Position numbers and translations under genes: made by a program. The notes beneath the pieces were generated by a model. That model saw only the letters and a list, made by a program, of their open reading frames with translations. It made no database searches and was not told where the DNA came from. DNA of 64,000 nucleotides from Akkermansiaceae bacterium (GTDB lineage Bacteria > Verrucomicrobiota > Verrucomicrobiia > Verrucomicrobiales > Akkermansiaceae), in NCBI GenBank assembly GCA_029866215.1, contig JARWZU010000003.1, positions 40,724 to 104,723 of the forward strand, read 5' to 3'. Position 1 is the first letter of the stretch; every line of letters begins with the position of its first letter. This document shows, in pieces, positions 38,439 through 49,852 of this stretch.

Positions 38439-40316
38439 ATGTTTATCTATCCGAAATGTTATGATGTGATTGTCATCGGTGCAGGCCACGCGGGGGTTGA
38501 GGCCGCTATGGCTGCAGCCCGCCTAGGCGCTGAGGTTGCGATTCTTACTCAGAATCTCGATACGATTGGACAGATGTCGTGTAACCCTGCGATTGGAGGG
38601 TTGGCAAAAGGGCACATGGTCCGCGAGATCGACGCGCTTGGTGGGATCATGGGGTTGAACACCGATGCCACGGGAATCCAGTTTCGGATGTTAAATGCTT
38701 CCAAGGGTCCATCGGTCCGAGCGCCACGAGCTCAATGCGATAAAAAAGCGTATCAGTTTCGGATGAAGCGCGAACTCGAGGCGATGGCTGGAGTGGAGAT
38801 TCATCAGGGGAATGTCGCAGATCTTTTGGTTGAGAATGATCGCATCGTGGGGATCACCACGTCGCTGGGCATGCAGATTTCTGGGAGGTCGGTTATTCTC
38901 AGTGCAGGAACCTTCATGGGTGGCTTGATGCACGTGGGGTTGAAGAATGAAAAGGGTGGGCGAATGGGTGACGCGACGTCCAATGTGTCGGAGGCGTTGA
39001 AGCGGCTGGGATTTCAGGTTGAGCGCTTCAAGACCGGCACGCCGTGCAGGTTGAATGGGCGTTCCATCGATTTTTCACGTTGCGAGCGGCAGGATGGCGA
39101 CACGCCGGTGCCGAAGTTCAGCTTCATGGCCGACACGCTGTGGCGCTCGAAAGATGACCTTTTCACCCTGAATCCTTGGGGTGACCCGATGTTCCATGTG
39201 GAACAAATGCCCTGCTGGATCACTTACACAAATCCCAAGACCCATGCAGTGATCGCGTCGAATTTGCATCAATCGCCGATGTATTGCGGGGTTATCGAAG
39301 GGGTAGGTCCACGTTATTGCCCGTCGATTGAGGACAAGGTCGTCCGTTTCGCCGAAAAGGAGCGGCATCAAGTGTTTTTAGAGCCTGAAGGGCGTCACAC
39401 CTTGGAATATTACGTGAATGGCGTTTCTACGTCCTTGCCTTACGAGGTGCAACTGGAGTTTTTGCGCTCCATCGTTGGTTTAGAGCGATGTGAGATTTTG
39501 CGTCCTGGCTATGCGGTGGAGTATGATTTTTGTCCACCGACCCAGTTGCTGCCGACTTTGGAAACTAAGCGGGTCGAGGGGCTTTATTTCGCGGGACAGA
39601 TCAATGGAACTTCAGGTTACGAGGAAGCGGCAGGGCAGGGATTGATTGCTGGGGCGAATGCGGCGCTTAAAGTCCATGGGCGACCAGAGTTTATTTTGCG
39701 GCGAGACGAAGCTTATTTGGGAGTCATGATCGACGATTTGGTGACGCGCGGGTGCACGGAGCCTTACCGGATGTTCACCAGTCGGGCGGAGTATCGATTG
39801 CTTTTGCGCCAAGACAATGCGGACATCCGGTTGACGCCGAAGGCTGCTGAGATCGGTCTTGCGAGCGGTGAGCGGGTAGCTCGGGTCGAGACGAAACGAT
39901 TGGGGCTTGAGAAGGCTGAGTCTCTGGTGCGTCGAGTTGCCCATGAGGGCGTCAAACTTGACCAGTGGTTCAGACGTTCAGAAAATTCTTGGGAATCTTT
40001 ACCTGTGTCGTTGCTTGAGGAGTTTGATGTGGGGCTTTGGCCGTTAATTGAGACGAATTTCAAGTACGAAGGCCACTTGGGTCGGCAGCAGGCGCAAATC
40101 GAACGAATGTCACGGCAGGAGGGAAGGTTGCTTCCCCAAGGGCTTGATTATCTGACGATTCATGGCTTGAAGAAGGAAGCTCAGGTTCGATTCACAGAAA
40201 TCCGCCCGACGACTCTGGGACAAGCGGCGAGAATTCCAGGCATCACACCTGCGGACATGGCGATGCTGGTGGTTTGGCTGGAAAAAATAGGTCGCGATAA
40301 CTCGGATGCCCCGTAA
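38439..40316 (+). CDS. mnmG: tRNA uridine-5-carboxymethylaminomethyl modification enzyme MnmG (GidA)
   Basis: [70 protein letters not shown]. Confidence 0.97.
   Translation: MFIYPKCYDVIVIGAGHAGVEAAMAAARLGAEVAILTQNLDTIGQMSCNPAIGGLAKGHMVREIDALGGIMGLNTDATGIQFRMLNASKGPSVRAPRAQCDKKAYQFRMKRELEAMAGVEIHQGNVADLLVENDRIVGITTSLGMQISGRSVILSAGTFMGGLMHVGLKNEKGGRMGDATSNVSEALKRLGFQVERFKTGTPCRLNGRSIDFSRCERQDGDTPVPKFSFMADTLWRSKDDLFTLNPWGDPMFHVEQMPCWITYTNPKTHAVIASNLHQSPMYCGVIEGVGPRYCPSIEDKVVRFAEKERHQVFLEPEGRHTLEYYVNGVSTSLPYEVQLEFLRSIVGLERCEILRPGYAVEYDFCPPTQLLPTLETKRVEGLYFAGQINGTSGYEEAAGQGLIAGANAALKVHGRPEFILRRDEAYLGVMIDDLVTRGCTEPYRMFTSRAEYRLLLRQDNADIRLTPKAAEIGLASGERVARVETKRLGLEKAESLVRRVAHEGVKLDQWFRRSENSWESLPVSLLEEFDVGLWPLIETNFKYEGHLGRQQAQIERMSRQEGRLLPQGLDYLTIHGLKKEAQVRFTEIRPTTLGQAARIPGITPADMAMLVVWLEKIGRDNSDAP
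39190..39205. promoter_or_regulatory. Second parS-like site TGTTCCATGTGGAACA inside mnmG
   Basis: One mismatch to the site at 38368; encodes MFHVEQ, the peptide signature often left by coding-region parS. Confidence 0.75.
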
Positions 40317-40335
40317 GCGACGGTTACCGCTGAAA

Positions 40336-41406
40336 TCAAGATTTTTGGTCGAGATTCGCTGACATCTCCTCATCCGTTGGCGTTTTGGATGGGACGCCAT
40401 TTTCGGGGATGTTGAAATTGGCGATCCAGGCGATGGCATTGAGGACGATGCGCCGGTAGTTGTCTTGTTGCCAGTTTTTGTGATAATGACCACCGGTAAA
40501 TCCAAAAGCTCGGCCGGCTCCTCGTGTTGCAGGGCGTTCGTAGACCCAGAATGTGTGTTGGAGCTCCTTGCGTTCAAGAACGGCAGCCCGGACCTCGGGA
40601 TTTCCCTCGTGTGGACCATCTGGCCGACTCAGGGTCTCTGGGGGCGGCAATGCGCTTAAAATCGGGGTGACACCAACCCCATTTTCTTGGAAGCGCATGT
40701 GGTAGTACCACTCGTCGCGAATCTTGAAATCTTGAATGCCACGGGTGACCGCGTGCTTTGGTAGCTTGAAAAAGCCCTCCCAGTGAGGATTGACCGACCA
40801 GTTTGTCTCGAAATAGCCACCAAGAAGGTCGAGGAGTGCCTCACCAGGATCACCCTTGGGAATCTCCACTGCATAATGGATGCAGCCGATTCCAATTCCA
40901 GCCTGCGCCATCTTTTCCAGCTCCGCCAGGTGTTTGATGGCAGGATGACTACGGCCACCGTCGGAATAGATCACGACGGCGGATGCCCCGTTGAAGATCG
41001 ATTCATCCTTCGGCCAGCCACCTGTGCTTACCACAGCTTGAATAGGTAAACCACTCTCGTTCAATTGGTTAGCGAGTAGCATGCACCCGGCACGGTGTTC
41101 GTGTTCACCTGGCCTGTGGCTAGGATTTCCAGCGATAAAAACGACTTTTTTCTTTGGGATCCCCGTGGAAGTTGGTTCTCCGTGGCCAACTCCGATCAGC
41201 CCAAGAAGCGCAGAGATCAAATAAATGAGAGAGAAAAGTGCCGGACGATGAGCAATGAGTGGATGGCGCATAAATTTAAAAATGAATGACCCTTCCATAC
41301 GACTCAAATGGCCAAATCTTGCAAGTAGAACGTCTGCCAAGTCCCAATTCGTGCGGAAGATATCATGGATCGACACCTGAATCTGGCTGATACACTCTCC
41401 ACGCAA
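40336..41406 (-). CDS. ThuA-like (trehalose utilisation) domain protein
   Basis: KVVFIAGNPSHRPGEHEHRAGCMLLANQL...VVIYSDGGRSHPAI...FGFTGGHYHKNW; start probably internal. Confidence 0.85.
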   Translation of the reverse strand: MRGECISQIQVSIHDIFRTNWDLADVLLARFGHLSRMEGSFIFKFMRHPLIAHRPALFSLIYLISALLGLIGVGHGEPTSTGIPKKKVVFIAGNPSHRPGEHEHRAGCMLLANQLNESGLPIQAVVSTGGWPKDESIFNGASAVVIYSDGGRSHPAIKHLAELEKMAQAGIGIGCIHYAVEIPKGDPGEALLDLLGGYFETNWSVNPHWEGFFKLPKHAVTRGIQDFKIRDEWYYHMRFQENGVGVTPILSALPPPETLSRPDGPHEGNPEVRAAVLERKELQHTFWVYERPATRGAGRAFGFTGGHYHKNWQQDNYRRIVLNAIAWIANFNIPENGVPSKTPTDEEMSANLDQKS

Positions 41407-44120
41407 TGCGCAGCAGAGTCACTGCCCTGGTATCGATCATCGTTTGCGCGGTCGTGCAAGCGGTGCCCATACGAGTGGCGACGTTCAACATTGGCGCGCA
41501 TTTTACGGCTGATGGTTATCCCGACTATAGCTTGGGAGACCCCTCTTCGCCAGATCATCAAAATGTAGCGCTGGTTTTGTCTCGGATTGATGCGGACGTC
41601 GTCGCCCTCCAGGAAATCGCCTCAGCGGATGTTTCCGGCACGCCCGACGATTTGGACGCACTCGCCGCCCGTTTAGGTTATCCTTACGTTTATTCAGCAC
41701 CGGTAAATGCGGATACGCCCTTGGCTGGACCCATCGACACCAGCCTCCGAGTTGCCTTTCTTTCACGCTATCCTTTTTTAACAACTCAAGTGATTCGCTC
41801 GCCGCAAGGGGCCAAGGAAATCACCCGACTCTTTCCAGTCATCAAGGTGGATGTTCCAGGAACCACTCGCGACCCGGTGTTGATTTCCGCGCATTTGAAG
41901 TCAGGGACTACCTTGGCAGACCGCTACCGCAGAACCGTGGAAATGCGTCGACTCACCGGTTACCTCGCATCGCAGGGTCTCACGGTCGATGACAACTTCA
42001 TGATCATGGGTGACTTCAACCTGTCGTCGAGCACCAAGACCTTCTCCACACCACCTGCAGACTTACCTGTTTCATTTGTGCTCGGGAGCGATATCGCGCT
42101 TCCGATCACCTACTCGACCAACCCGCTGAGCTATTTTAGTAGCCCGAAAGTGACCCGCCTTGATCCGAGGCAGCTTAACAATTCAGCGAGTACTTTTCAA
42201 AGCGGTTCGGTCATTGATCTGTTCCTCGTTTCACCGGCCATCGCGGGTCGTCCGTTAGGAACTGAGATTTATAACTCGACCTTGGATGTTTCTAACACAG
42301 CGGGACTCGCCAAGTCAGGATCTCCGCTGCCGGCAGGGACAAGCGCATCGGCATCTGACCATTACGCCGTATTTGCGGACTTCGAATTGGATGCAGACTT
42401 TCCAAATCTTGACGCCGCCCTCTCCGCAAGCACGATCCTTGAGGGGTCCGCCGATGGAACTGCCAATCTAACGGTAACCTTACCGGCCTCGCGGACGACG
42501 GCCCTCACGGTGAATGTCGCGTCGGATGATCCAGCTACAGCATCGCCTGTATCGGCGACCATCACCATTCTGGCCGGAACAAAGTCGGCGACTGTTGCGA
42601 TTCGTACCGTTCGAAATTTCATCCAAGATCTCCAACGGAGTGTGACGCTCACCGTGAGTGCCAGCGGTTATGATCCAGACAACGTGGTGCTTCAGGTAAA
42701 TGATGCGGATGAGCCGTACACATTTCTCGCCCCTGGCGAAACCATCAATGAGACCTTTAATGGATTTATTGGCACGGCAGACCCAGCACCATGGACTACT
42801 ACTGGAGGCACTTGGCAAGGGGTGGATGCCGGGACATCAGGAGCAGCAGGGTTTCACGCCTATGGCACACCTACCGATTCTTCACTTGGCTTTCTTCCGG
42901 GCGAGCCGACCGGAGTTGCTACTACGACTTTAGTAAATCAATCGGCAAAACTCCTGACCGCCTTGAGAATTTCATTCACTGCAGAACAATGGCGTGCGGC
43001 CTTGGGTGGCACCAAAGACACTTTGAAAACCGACTTGGTAATCGATGGTGTGGCACGACCCGTTCCTGAGCTTTTGTTTGAGGCTTCTACCAGCAACTCA
43101 ACGGGCGCAATTGCCAATGGGCTGTCCACGGCAAAATCTGCAGTGGTCATGGGACTTGCGATTCCCTCCGATGCATCGTTCGGGTTGAGGTTTACCTTCA
43201 CTCGCGGATCAGGCGGTGGGGTGTTGCCAGCGGATGTCTTCGTCAATGAAATCCACTATGACAATGCAAGCGATGACACGGGTGAGTTTGTCGAGGTCGT
43301 CGTCGGCCCTAGTTTTACGGGTAATCTCTCGAATGTCAGTTTAGTGCTTTATAATGGGTCGGATGGAAAAACTTATGGAACTCACGTCCTTTCCACATTC
43401 ATTGCTGGTGACGTCACCTCTGCCGGTTACCGAGTGTATTCAAAGCTGATTCCTCAGATTCAAAATGGCGATCTCGATGGGCTTGCCGTGGTGGTATCTG
43501 GCACGGTGAGCCAGTTTATTTCCTATGAGGGCTCGTTCGATGCAACCAATGGTCCCGCCATGGGAATGACCTCTACGGATATTGGCGTCAAGCAATCTGG
43601 CAATGATCCTGTGGGGCAATCATCGCTTGGCTTGATTGGCACTGGCAGTGTTCCAGCAAACTTCACTTGGACGAAATTCACGGGCATTGCCCATTCGCCC
43701 GGGCGCCCGAATTCTGGCCAAACGTTCGCGATCGCCTCTTTACCATCGCAGGGCGTCGCGATGGATAACCTTGCGGTCACTTTTCTTGCCGATAACGACA
43801 GCGATGGAATTCCAGACATTATGGATCCTGACGATGACAATGACGGATCGCTGGATGTGGATGAGCTGGTGTTTGCAACCGATCCATTCAATGCAGCGTC
43901 GAAGTTCGCGGTCGACTTCTCTCGTAGCGGAGCATCCAGCGTGATGCTTTCTTTCCCGACTGTGACGGGTCGAAGCTACAAGGTCGAATCAAGCCTTAAT
44001 CTATCGGGATGGACTGTTCTATCGACCTATCCAGGAAATGAGACCACAAGAAAAGTTACCCTTGGGATCAATCCTTTAGAAAAGAAACGGTTTTACCGCG
44101 TCGGTGTGGCAGCGCCATGA
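41406..44120 (+). CDS. Secreted multidomain nuclease/phosphatase: EEP domain + Calx-beta-like + lamin-tail + TSP3-like Ca-binding
   Basis: 904 aa; signal peptide; RVATFNIGAHF, VVALQEIAS, NFMIMGDFNLSSS, SASDHYAVFADF (EEP); FVNEIHYDNASDDTGEFVEVV (LTD); DNDSDGIPDIMDPDDDNDGSLDVDE. Confidence 0.88.
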   Translation: MRSRVTALVSIIVCAVVQAVPIRVATFNIGAHFTADGYPDYSLGDPSSPDHQNVALVLSRIDADVVALQEIASADVSGTPDDLDALAARLGYPYVYSAPVNADTPLAGPIDTSLRVAFLSRYPFLTTQVIRSPQGAKEITRLFPVIKVDVPGTTRDPVLISAHLKSGTTLADRYRRTVEMRRLTGYLASQGLTVDDNFMIMGDFNLSSSTKTFSTPPADLPVSFVLGSDIALPITYSTNPLSYFSSPKVTRLDPRQLNNSASTFQSGSVIDLFLVSPAIAGRPLGTEIYNSTLDVSNTAGLAKSGSPLPAGTSASASDHYAVFADFELDADFPNLDAALSASTILEGSADGTANLTVTLPASRTTALTVNVASDDPATASPVSATITILAGTKSATVAIRTVRNFIQDLQRSVTLTVSASGYDPDNVVLQVNDADEPYTFLAPGETINETFNGFIGTADPAPWTTTGGTWQGVDAGTSGAAGFHAYGTPTDSSLGFLPGEPTGVATTTLVNQSAKLLTALRISFTAEQWRAALGGTKDTLKTDLVIDGVARPVPELLFEASTSNSTGAIANGLSTAKSAVVMGLAIPSDASFGLRFTFTRGSGGGVLPADVFVNEIHYDNASDDTGEFVEVVVGPSFTGNLSNVSLVLYNGSDGKTYGTHVLSTFIAGDVTSAGYRVYSKLIPQIQNGDLDGLAVVVSGTVSQFISYEGSFDATNGPAMGMTSTDIGVKQSGNDPVGQSSLGLIGTGSVPANFTWTKFTGIAHSPGRPNSGQTFAIASLPSQGVAMDNLAVTFLADNDSDGIPDIMDPDDDNDGSLDVDELVFATDPFNAASKFAVDFSRSGASSVMLSFPTVTGRSYKVESSLNLSGWTVLSTYPGNETTRKVTLGINPLEKKRFYRVGVAAP

Positions 44121-44124
44121 TTTC

Positions 44125-44236
44125 TTTTAACTTCTTATCCGCAGTTGAGAGGAATGACGAGGCGCACAGGTGTTGATCTTGTCGGCGTTTGAAGACGAAA
44201 ACTAACGTACCATGAGTTCACCCAACGAGTGAAAGA
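44125..44236 (-). repeat. Dispersed inverted repeat, copy B (partner 8924-9035)
   Basis: Reverse complement aligns without gaps to copy A. Confidence 0.8.
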
Positions 44237-44310
44237 GAGGAATTTGAGGGTGTCAAAATTTTTGTGTAAGTTCAGATTTGCAGATTGCGGTTAGTGGGAG
44301 GTTGGGATGG

Positions 44311-44370
44311 ATCGTCATCACCGTCATCACCGTCATCACCGTCAGCATCGTCAGCATCGTCAGCATCGTT
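44311..44370. repeat. 9-bp tandem repeat (accgtcatc / atcgtcagc), ~6-7 units
   Basis: atcgtcatc-accgtcatc-accgtcatc-accgtcagc-atcgtcagc-atcgtcagc read directly. Confidence 0.9.
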
Positions 44371-44462
44371 GCTTGGGTTGCCATGCGCACGGTGGGGGAA
44401 TCGGGTTGGGACCTGGCGACCTTCTTGACGGAGAATGGGTCGATGACCGCCTCAATATTGGG

Positions 44463-44728
44463 GTTCCCGTGCGCGATGTACGCCTCCCGTTACGCGATGT
44501 AAAGGTGCCCGTACATCATGTTCGGGTGCTTGTGCGCGATGTAAAGTTGCCCGTACATCATGTTCGGGTGCTTGTGCACGATGTAAAGTTGCCCGTACAT
44601 CATGTTCGGGTGCTTGTGCGCGATGTAAAATTGCCCGTGCATCATGTTCGGGTGCTTGTGCGCGATGTAAAATTGCCCGTGCACGATGTAATAGCACCCG
44701 TGCACGAGGTAATGGCACCCGTGCACAA
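44463..44728. repeat. 21-bp tandem repeat tract with 42-bp higher-order unit
   Basis: gcgatgtaaagttgcccgtacatcatgttcgggtgcttgtgc (42 nt) recurs ~4x; flanking units are 21 nt. Confidence 0.95.
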
Positions 44729-44897
44729 CGGAACTGACCCCCGGTGCGCGAGAAGACATGGAAAGGCACATCCCCCACGCGAGGATTGATAATTAACGAG
44801 TCACACCTGAAACGGGTTGAAAATCATCCCGCCGAAGCTCCGCTGCCAGTGCCCGTGCCTGAGTCATCTGCATCCCAACTGCGGATTCTAGGTTTAT

Positions 44898-45404
44898 TCA
44901 GAATCCGTTTGCGAGCCTCGACACGAGTGCTTCGCCAGCGCGTTCAACGGCTTCGGGCAGTGCGTTGTTACGCGCGGTTTGAAGATTGGAATCCACAAAC
45001 AACTGGCTTGTGCCGGATGAGGATCCTGAAGCAAGAACCTTAGTGGGATTTTTGGCGTCTCGGAGTGTCCAATTAATGATCGCGGTGTTACCAAGTTCTT
45101 CGGATAGCGCGGAATCGAAGCGGGTCCCCCGGATCGACCGGTAATTGATCTCGCGCAGTGTTCCTTCGAGAACCGCATCGGCATGGTCTCGGCTGGAGAC
45201 TTGATAGGTTCCGTCACGGACAATTGCATCGGCCACCGCTGAGGTTGCAAGTGTTTCGGCCCGCGGATGGAGAGTTGCATTTGCAAACATGGGCACGGCG
45301 ATCGTTTTGACCTTAGCAAGTGCCAAGGGCTTGGTTCCGCCCAGTCGATACCCCGCGCAGGAAATCACGAGCATCAAGGGTGCGATCAGTACGAGGAGCT
45401 TCAT
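44898..45404 (-). CDS. LptE-like LPS-assembly lipoprotein
   Basis: 168 aa; lipobox VISCAGYRLGG; IAVPMFANATLHPRAETLATSAVADAIVRDG. Confidence 0.8.
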   Translation of the reverse strand: MKLLVLIAPLMLVISCAGYRLGGTKPLALAKVKTIAVPMFANATLHPRAETLATSAVADAIVRDGTYQVSSRDHADAVLEGTLREINYRSIRGTRFDSALSEELGNTAIINWTLRDAKNPTKVLASGSSSGTSQLFVDSNLQTARNNALPEAVERAGEALVSRLANGF

Positions 45405-45426
45405 TGGCTGGAGGGGTTCTTGAAAC

Positions 45427-46413
45427 TCACTGACCGAGCTGCTTCAGCTGAGCGCTGGCCTTGTCGTGCAGCGGGCCCGATTTCACCCGTGCGAGGATGT
45501 CGCGATAGTAAACCTTGGCGGATTCGACTCGGCCAGTTTTCTGATAGAATGTGGCAATGTCGTAGGAGCGTTGGAGGTCCCGGTCACTGAGGTCGGCAAT
45601 CCTTTTGCGGGCCTCGGCATTGCGCGAATGGTTGGGATATTGGATCAGGTAGTCATTGAAGGCTTCCTTTGCGAGATCGAGATTCGCTTGGTTTTGGTTT
45701 CCGCGATCAGCGTCTGCGGTTAGAATGAGACCAATGCGGAAAAGAGCCTCAGGGGCGAGAGAAGATAGGGGTTGATCTCGGACAAGCTGGCGGTAGGCAA
45801 TGATGGCCTCCTTGGACATTTTTTTGGCTTCATTCAGCTCGCCAATGGTGAATTGAGCCTTGGCTGCGGCGGCGGATTTCGGCGCGTTGTCGCGGACTTT
45901 GCTTAGCAGGCCAACGATTTTTTCGAGGGAAAGCTTGGTTTTGATTCCAAGAATGCTGGATTTCACGTCGCCATTGGCAGCGGATTGGGCCATCGAGGCT
46001 TGGCGGTTGAGGGCAGTGGTGTAGAGATCGCTGGCCTGAAAGCGGGAGAGGAATTGATCATAGGCTTCAAAGGCTTTGATAGTTTCGCCGCAGTCTTCGA
46101 GCAGCTGCGCTTGGCGAAAACGTGCTTTTGCGGCTGATGGGGCATAGGGATACCGCGTGGCCACCTCGGAATAGATTTTGATGGCTTTAGGAGATTTCCC
46201 AGCATCATCGGCTTGTTTGGCCTTCTGATACAGGGCCTCTCCCTTGCCGGCCGATGCCTGAGACTCTCCTGCGAGAATGGGCAACTCCGAGTCGGTGCTA
46301 CACGAGGAAGATAAAACTGCAGAGAACGAGAGCAACGCGCAGGCAATAAGCCGGTAGATCATGAGACGAAGCATAGGCAGCCCATGGATCTGGGGAAGCT
46401 CTAAATCGATCAC
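45427..46413 (-). CDS. TPR outer-membrane assembly lipoprotein (BamD/YfiO-like)
   Basis: 328 aa; lipobox SSSCSTDS; TPR-like YQKAKQADDAGKSPKAIKIYSEVATRYPYAPSAAKARFRQAQLLE. Confidence 0.8.
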   Translation of the reverse strand: MIDLELPQIHGLPMLRLMIYRLIACALLSFSAVLSSSCSTDSELPILAGESQASAGKGEALYQKAKQADDAGKSPKAIKIYSEVATRYPYAPSAAKARFRQAQLLEDCGETIKAFEAYDQFLSRFQASDLYTTALNRQASMAQSAANGDVKSSILGIKTKLSLEKIVGLLSKVRDNAPKSAAAAKAQFTIGELNEAKKMSKEAIIAYRQLVRDQPLSSLAPEALFRIGLILTADADRGNQNQANLDLAKEAFNDYLIQYPNHSRNAEARKRIADLSDRDLQRSYDIATFYQKTGRVESAKVYYRDILARVKSGPLHDKASAQLKQLGQ

Positions 46414-47213
46414 TTTCCAAGTTCCGTGGCGCGTTGGGTCGCTGCCGTAACGGCTTCAATTAAAGCGGCACGTAAGCCATTGCGCTCGAGCGAAGCCAAT
46501 CCGGCGATGGTGGTACCACCCGGTGAAGTGACCATGTCCTTGAGAACGGCAGGATGTTCACCAGTTTCCATGACCATCATTGCCGCACCCAGAACGGTTT
46601 GGGCTGCGAGCTGGAGGGCATCCGCGCGCGGAAGTCCGACTTTCACGCCACCATCGGCAAGCGCATCAATCATGAGATAAACGTAAGCAGGCCCGCTGCC
46701 AGAGAGCCCAGTGACGGCATCCATCAAGCGCTCTGGTACCACGATGGCCAGCCCGACAGCGCCGAGTAATGATTTTGCGATTTCCGCATCTTCGGTAGTG
46801 GCTCGGCTGCCGACCGCATAAGCTGCAGCGCCATAGCCGACGAGCGCGGGGGTATTGGGCATGGCCCGGATGATCCGACAATTCTCAGACGCTGCCGCTT
46901 CAAGCGCCGCAAGGGTGACGCCTGCAGCAATGGAAATCACCAAGCGCGGTGCGCTACCAGCAGCCTTGGCCGCGTCGCTTAACGCCTCAGAGACATCCAG
47001 TGGCTTGGTGCAGAGGAGAATCACGTCACAAGCCGAAGCGACATCGTCAACGCTCGTCCCCACCCGCGCGCCAGTCGCTGCCGCAAATGCGTCCCGCGAT
47101 TTCTCGCTCGGATCACAGCCGATCACGTCTGCCGATGCGACCACCCCAGCACGAATGGCGCCTTGGATCAATGCCGTGCCCATTTTTCCGCAACCGATGA
47201 TTCCGAGTTTCAT
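46410..47213 (-). CDS. proC: Pyrroline-5-carboxylate reductase
   Basis: 267 aa; LGIIGCGKMGTALIQG, IIRAMPNTPALVGYGAAAY, DAVTGLSGSGPAYVYLMIDALADGGVKVGL. Confidence 0.96.
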   Translation of the reverse strand: MKLGIIGCGKMGTALIQGAIRAGVVASADVIGCDPSEKSRDAFAAATGARVGTSVDDVASACDVILLCTKPLDVSEALSDAAKAAGSAPRLVISIAAGVTLAALEAAASENCRIIRAMPNTPALVGYGAAAYAVGSRATTEDAEIAKSLLGAVGLAIVVPERLMDAVTGLSGSGPAYVYLMIDALADGGVKVGLPRADALQLAAQTVLGAAMMVMETGEHPAVLKDMVTSPGGTTIAGLASLERNGLRAALIEAVTAATQRATELGK

Positions 47214-47335
47214 GCCGGGAGTTTAAGCGGACGATGGCGGAACGCGCCAGTGTGATTTTGAGCTGTGGCAACGTCTTTTGCCCAACCCGCACTTGGCACT
47301 TGGAAAATCCCCGACATTTCAAGACGCTTACTGCC

Positions 47336-47629
47336 ATGTCGCATTCCAACATCGATGTCCGCTACGTCGCGAATCTTGCCCGTCTCGAGCTGAGCGACGA
47401 GGAGGTCGCTATTTTTCAACCCCAGCTTGAAGCCATTTTAGGCCAAGTTCAGATTCTAACTGCCCTCGATGTTTCAGGGATTGATCCCACCGCCCATGAT
47501 TCGATGGTTTTTGGAAAAATGCGGGACGACACGCCACACGAAAGTCTCTCACCTGAGGCGGTCTTGAAAAACGCCCCAGACCAAGCCCAGGGTCAGATCC
47601 GCGTTCCTAAAGTGGTTACCGACGCCTGA
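47336..47629 (+). CDS. gatC: Asp-tRNA(Asn)/Glu-tRNA(Gln) amidotransferase subunit C
   Basis: Start at MSHSNIDVRYVANLARLELSDEEV; precedes gatA. Confidence 0.93.
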   Translation: MSHSNIDVRYVANLARLELSDEEVAIFQPQLEAILGQVQILTALDVSGIDPTAHDSMVFGKMRDDTPHESLSPEAVLKNAPDQAQGQIRVPKVVTDA

Positions 47630-47664
47630 TCGCCCTCCCTTCAATTTTCATCCATTTTCTGACC

Positions 47665-49080
<1,416 letters not shown>

Positions 49081-49255
49081 AATAGGATGAGTCTAATAGC
49101 TTGCCTGCCGCGACCATCGCAGGATTCTCACGTCAATTGACGTGATTTGATCACGATGAGGACGGGTTGATTTGGGTTGCGGGGCAGGCTCAGTATGGAT
49201 CACGATCATCCCACACAAGCATTCCTGCCGTCGAAAACACCAGCGAACCCTCCCG

Positions 49256-49852
49256 ATGCAATTCAATCCGGACGAAATCTCTCAGCTCCAATCTCATCTC
49301 ACGGCCCGCTGGCACATCGAGTCACCTGCTGCCTCTGGCACCGAATTTTTACAGCTCGTTGAGGAAAATCACCTGCGTAACTTCCAGTTGTGGCACGAGG
49401 AAGACATCGCCCGGCGAGACGATCTCGGATCTGAGCGAGTGCACCAAGCAAAGCGCGCCATCGATCGGTTCAATCAACAGCGCAACAATTTCATCGAGGA
49501 AATGGACAAGGTGCTCGTCGCCGCTCTGCAACCAAAGGAGGCTGGCGTTCCGCGCAATTCTGAGACTCCTGGCATGATGATTGATCGGCTTTCGATCCTT
49601 TCACTCAAAGAGTTTCATATGAATGAAGAGGCAGTTCGAGAAGATGCCAGCGAGAATCATCGAGCGACCTGTGGGGAAAAGCTTGCACGCATCATTCGTC
49701 AACGCGCAGATTTAACCCAATGCCTCGGCGACCTCCTCACCGAAGTTGCGAGCGGGACCAAGACTTTTGCCGTCTATTATCAATTTAAGATGTACAATGA
49801 TCCTGCGTTGAACCCTCAACTCTATCTTGCCAATCCAACCGCCGGGAAATGA
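49256..49852 (+). CDS. DUF4254-like protein
   Basis: Start at MQFNPDEISQLQ; FLQLVEENHLRNFQLWHEEDIARRDDLGSERVHQAKRAIDRFNQQRNN. Confidence 0.8.
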   Translation: MQFNPDEISQLQSHLTARWHIESPAASGTEFLQLVEENHLRNFQLWHEEDIARRDDLGSERVHQAKRAIDRFNQQRNNFIEEMDKVLVAALQPKEAGVPRNSETPGMMIDRLSILSLKEFHMNEEAVREDASENHRATCGEKLARIIRQRADLTQCLGDLLTEVASGTKTFAVYYQFKMYNDPALNPQLYLANPTAGK

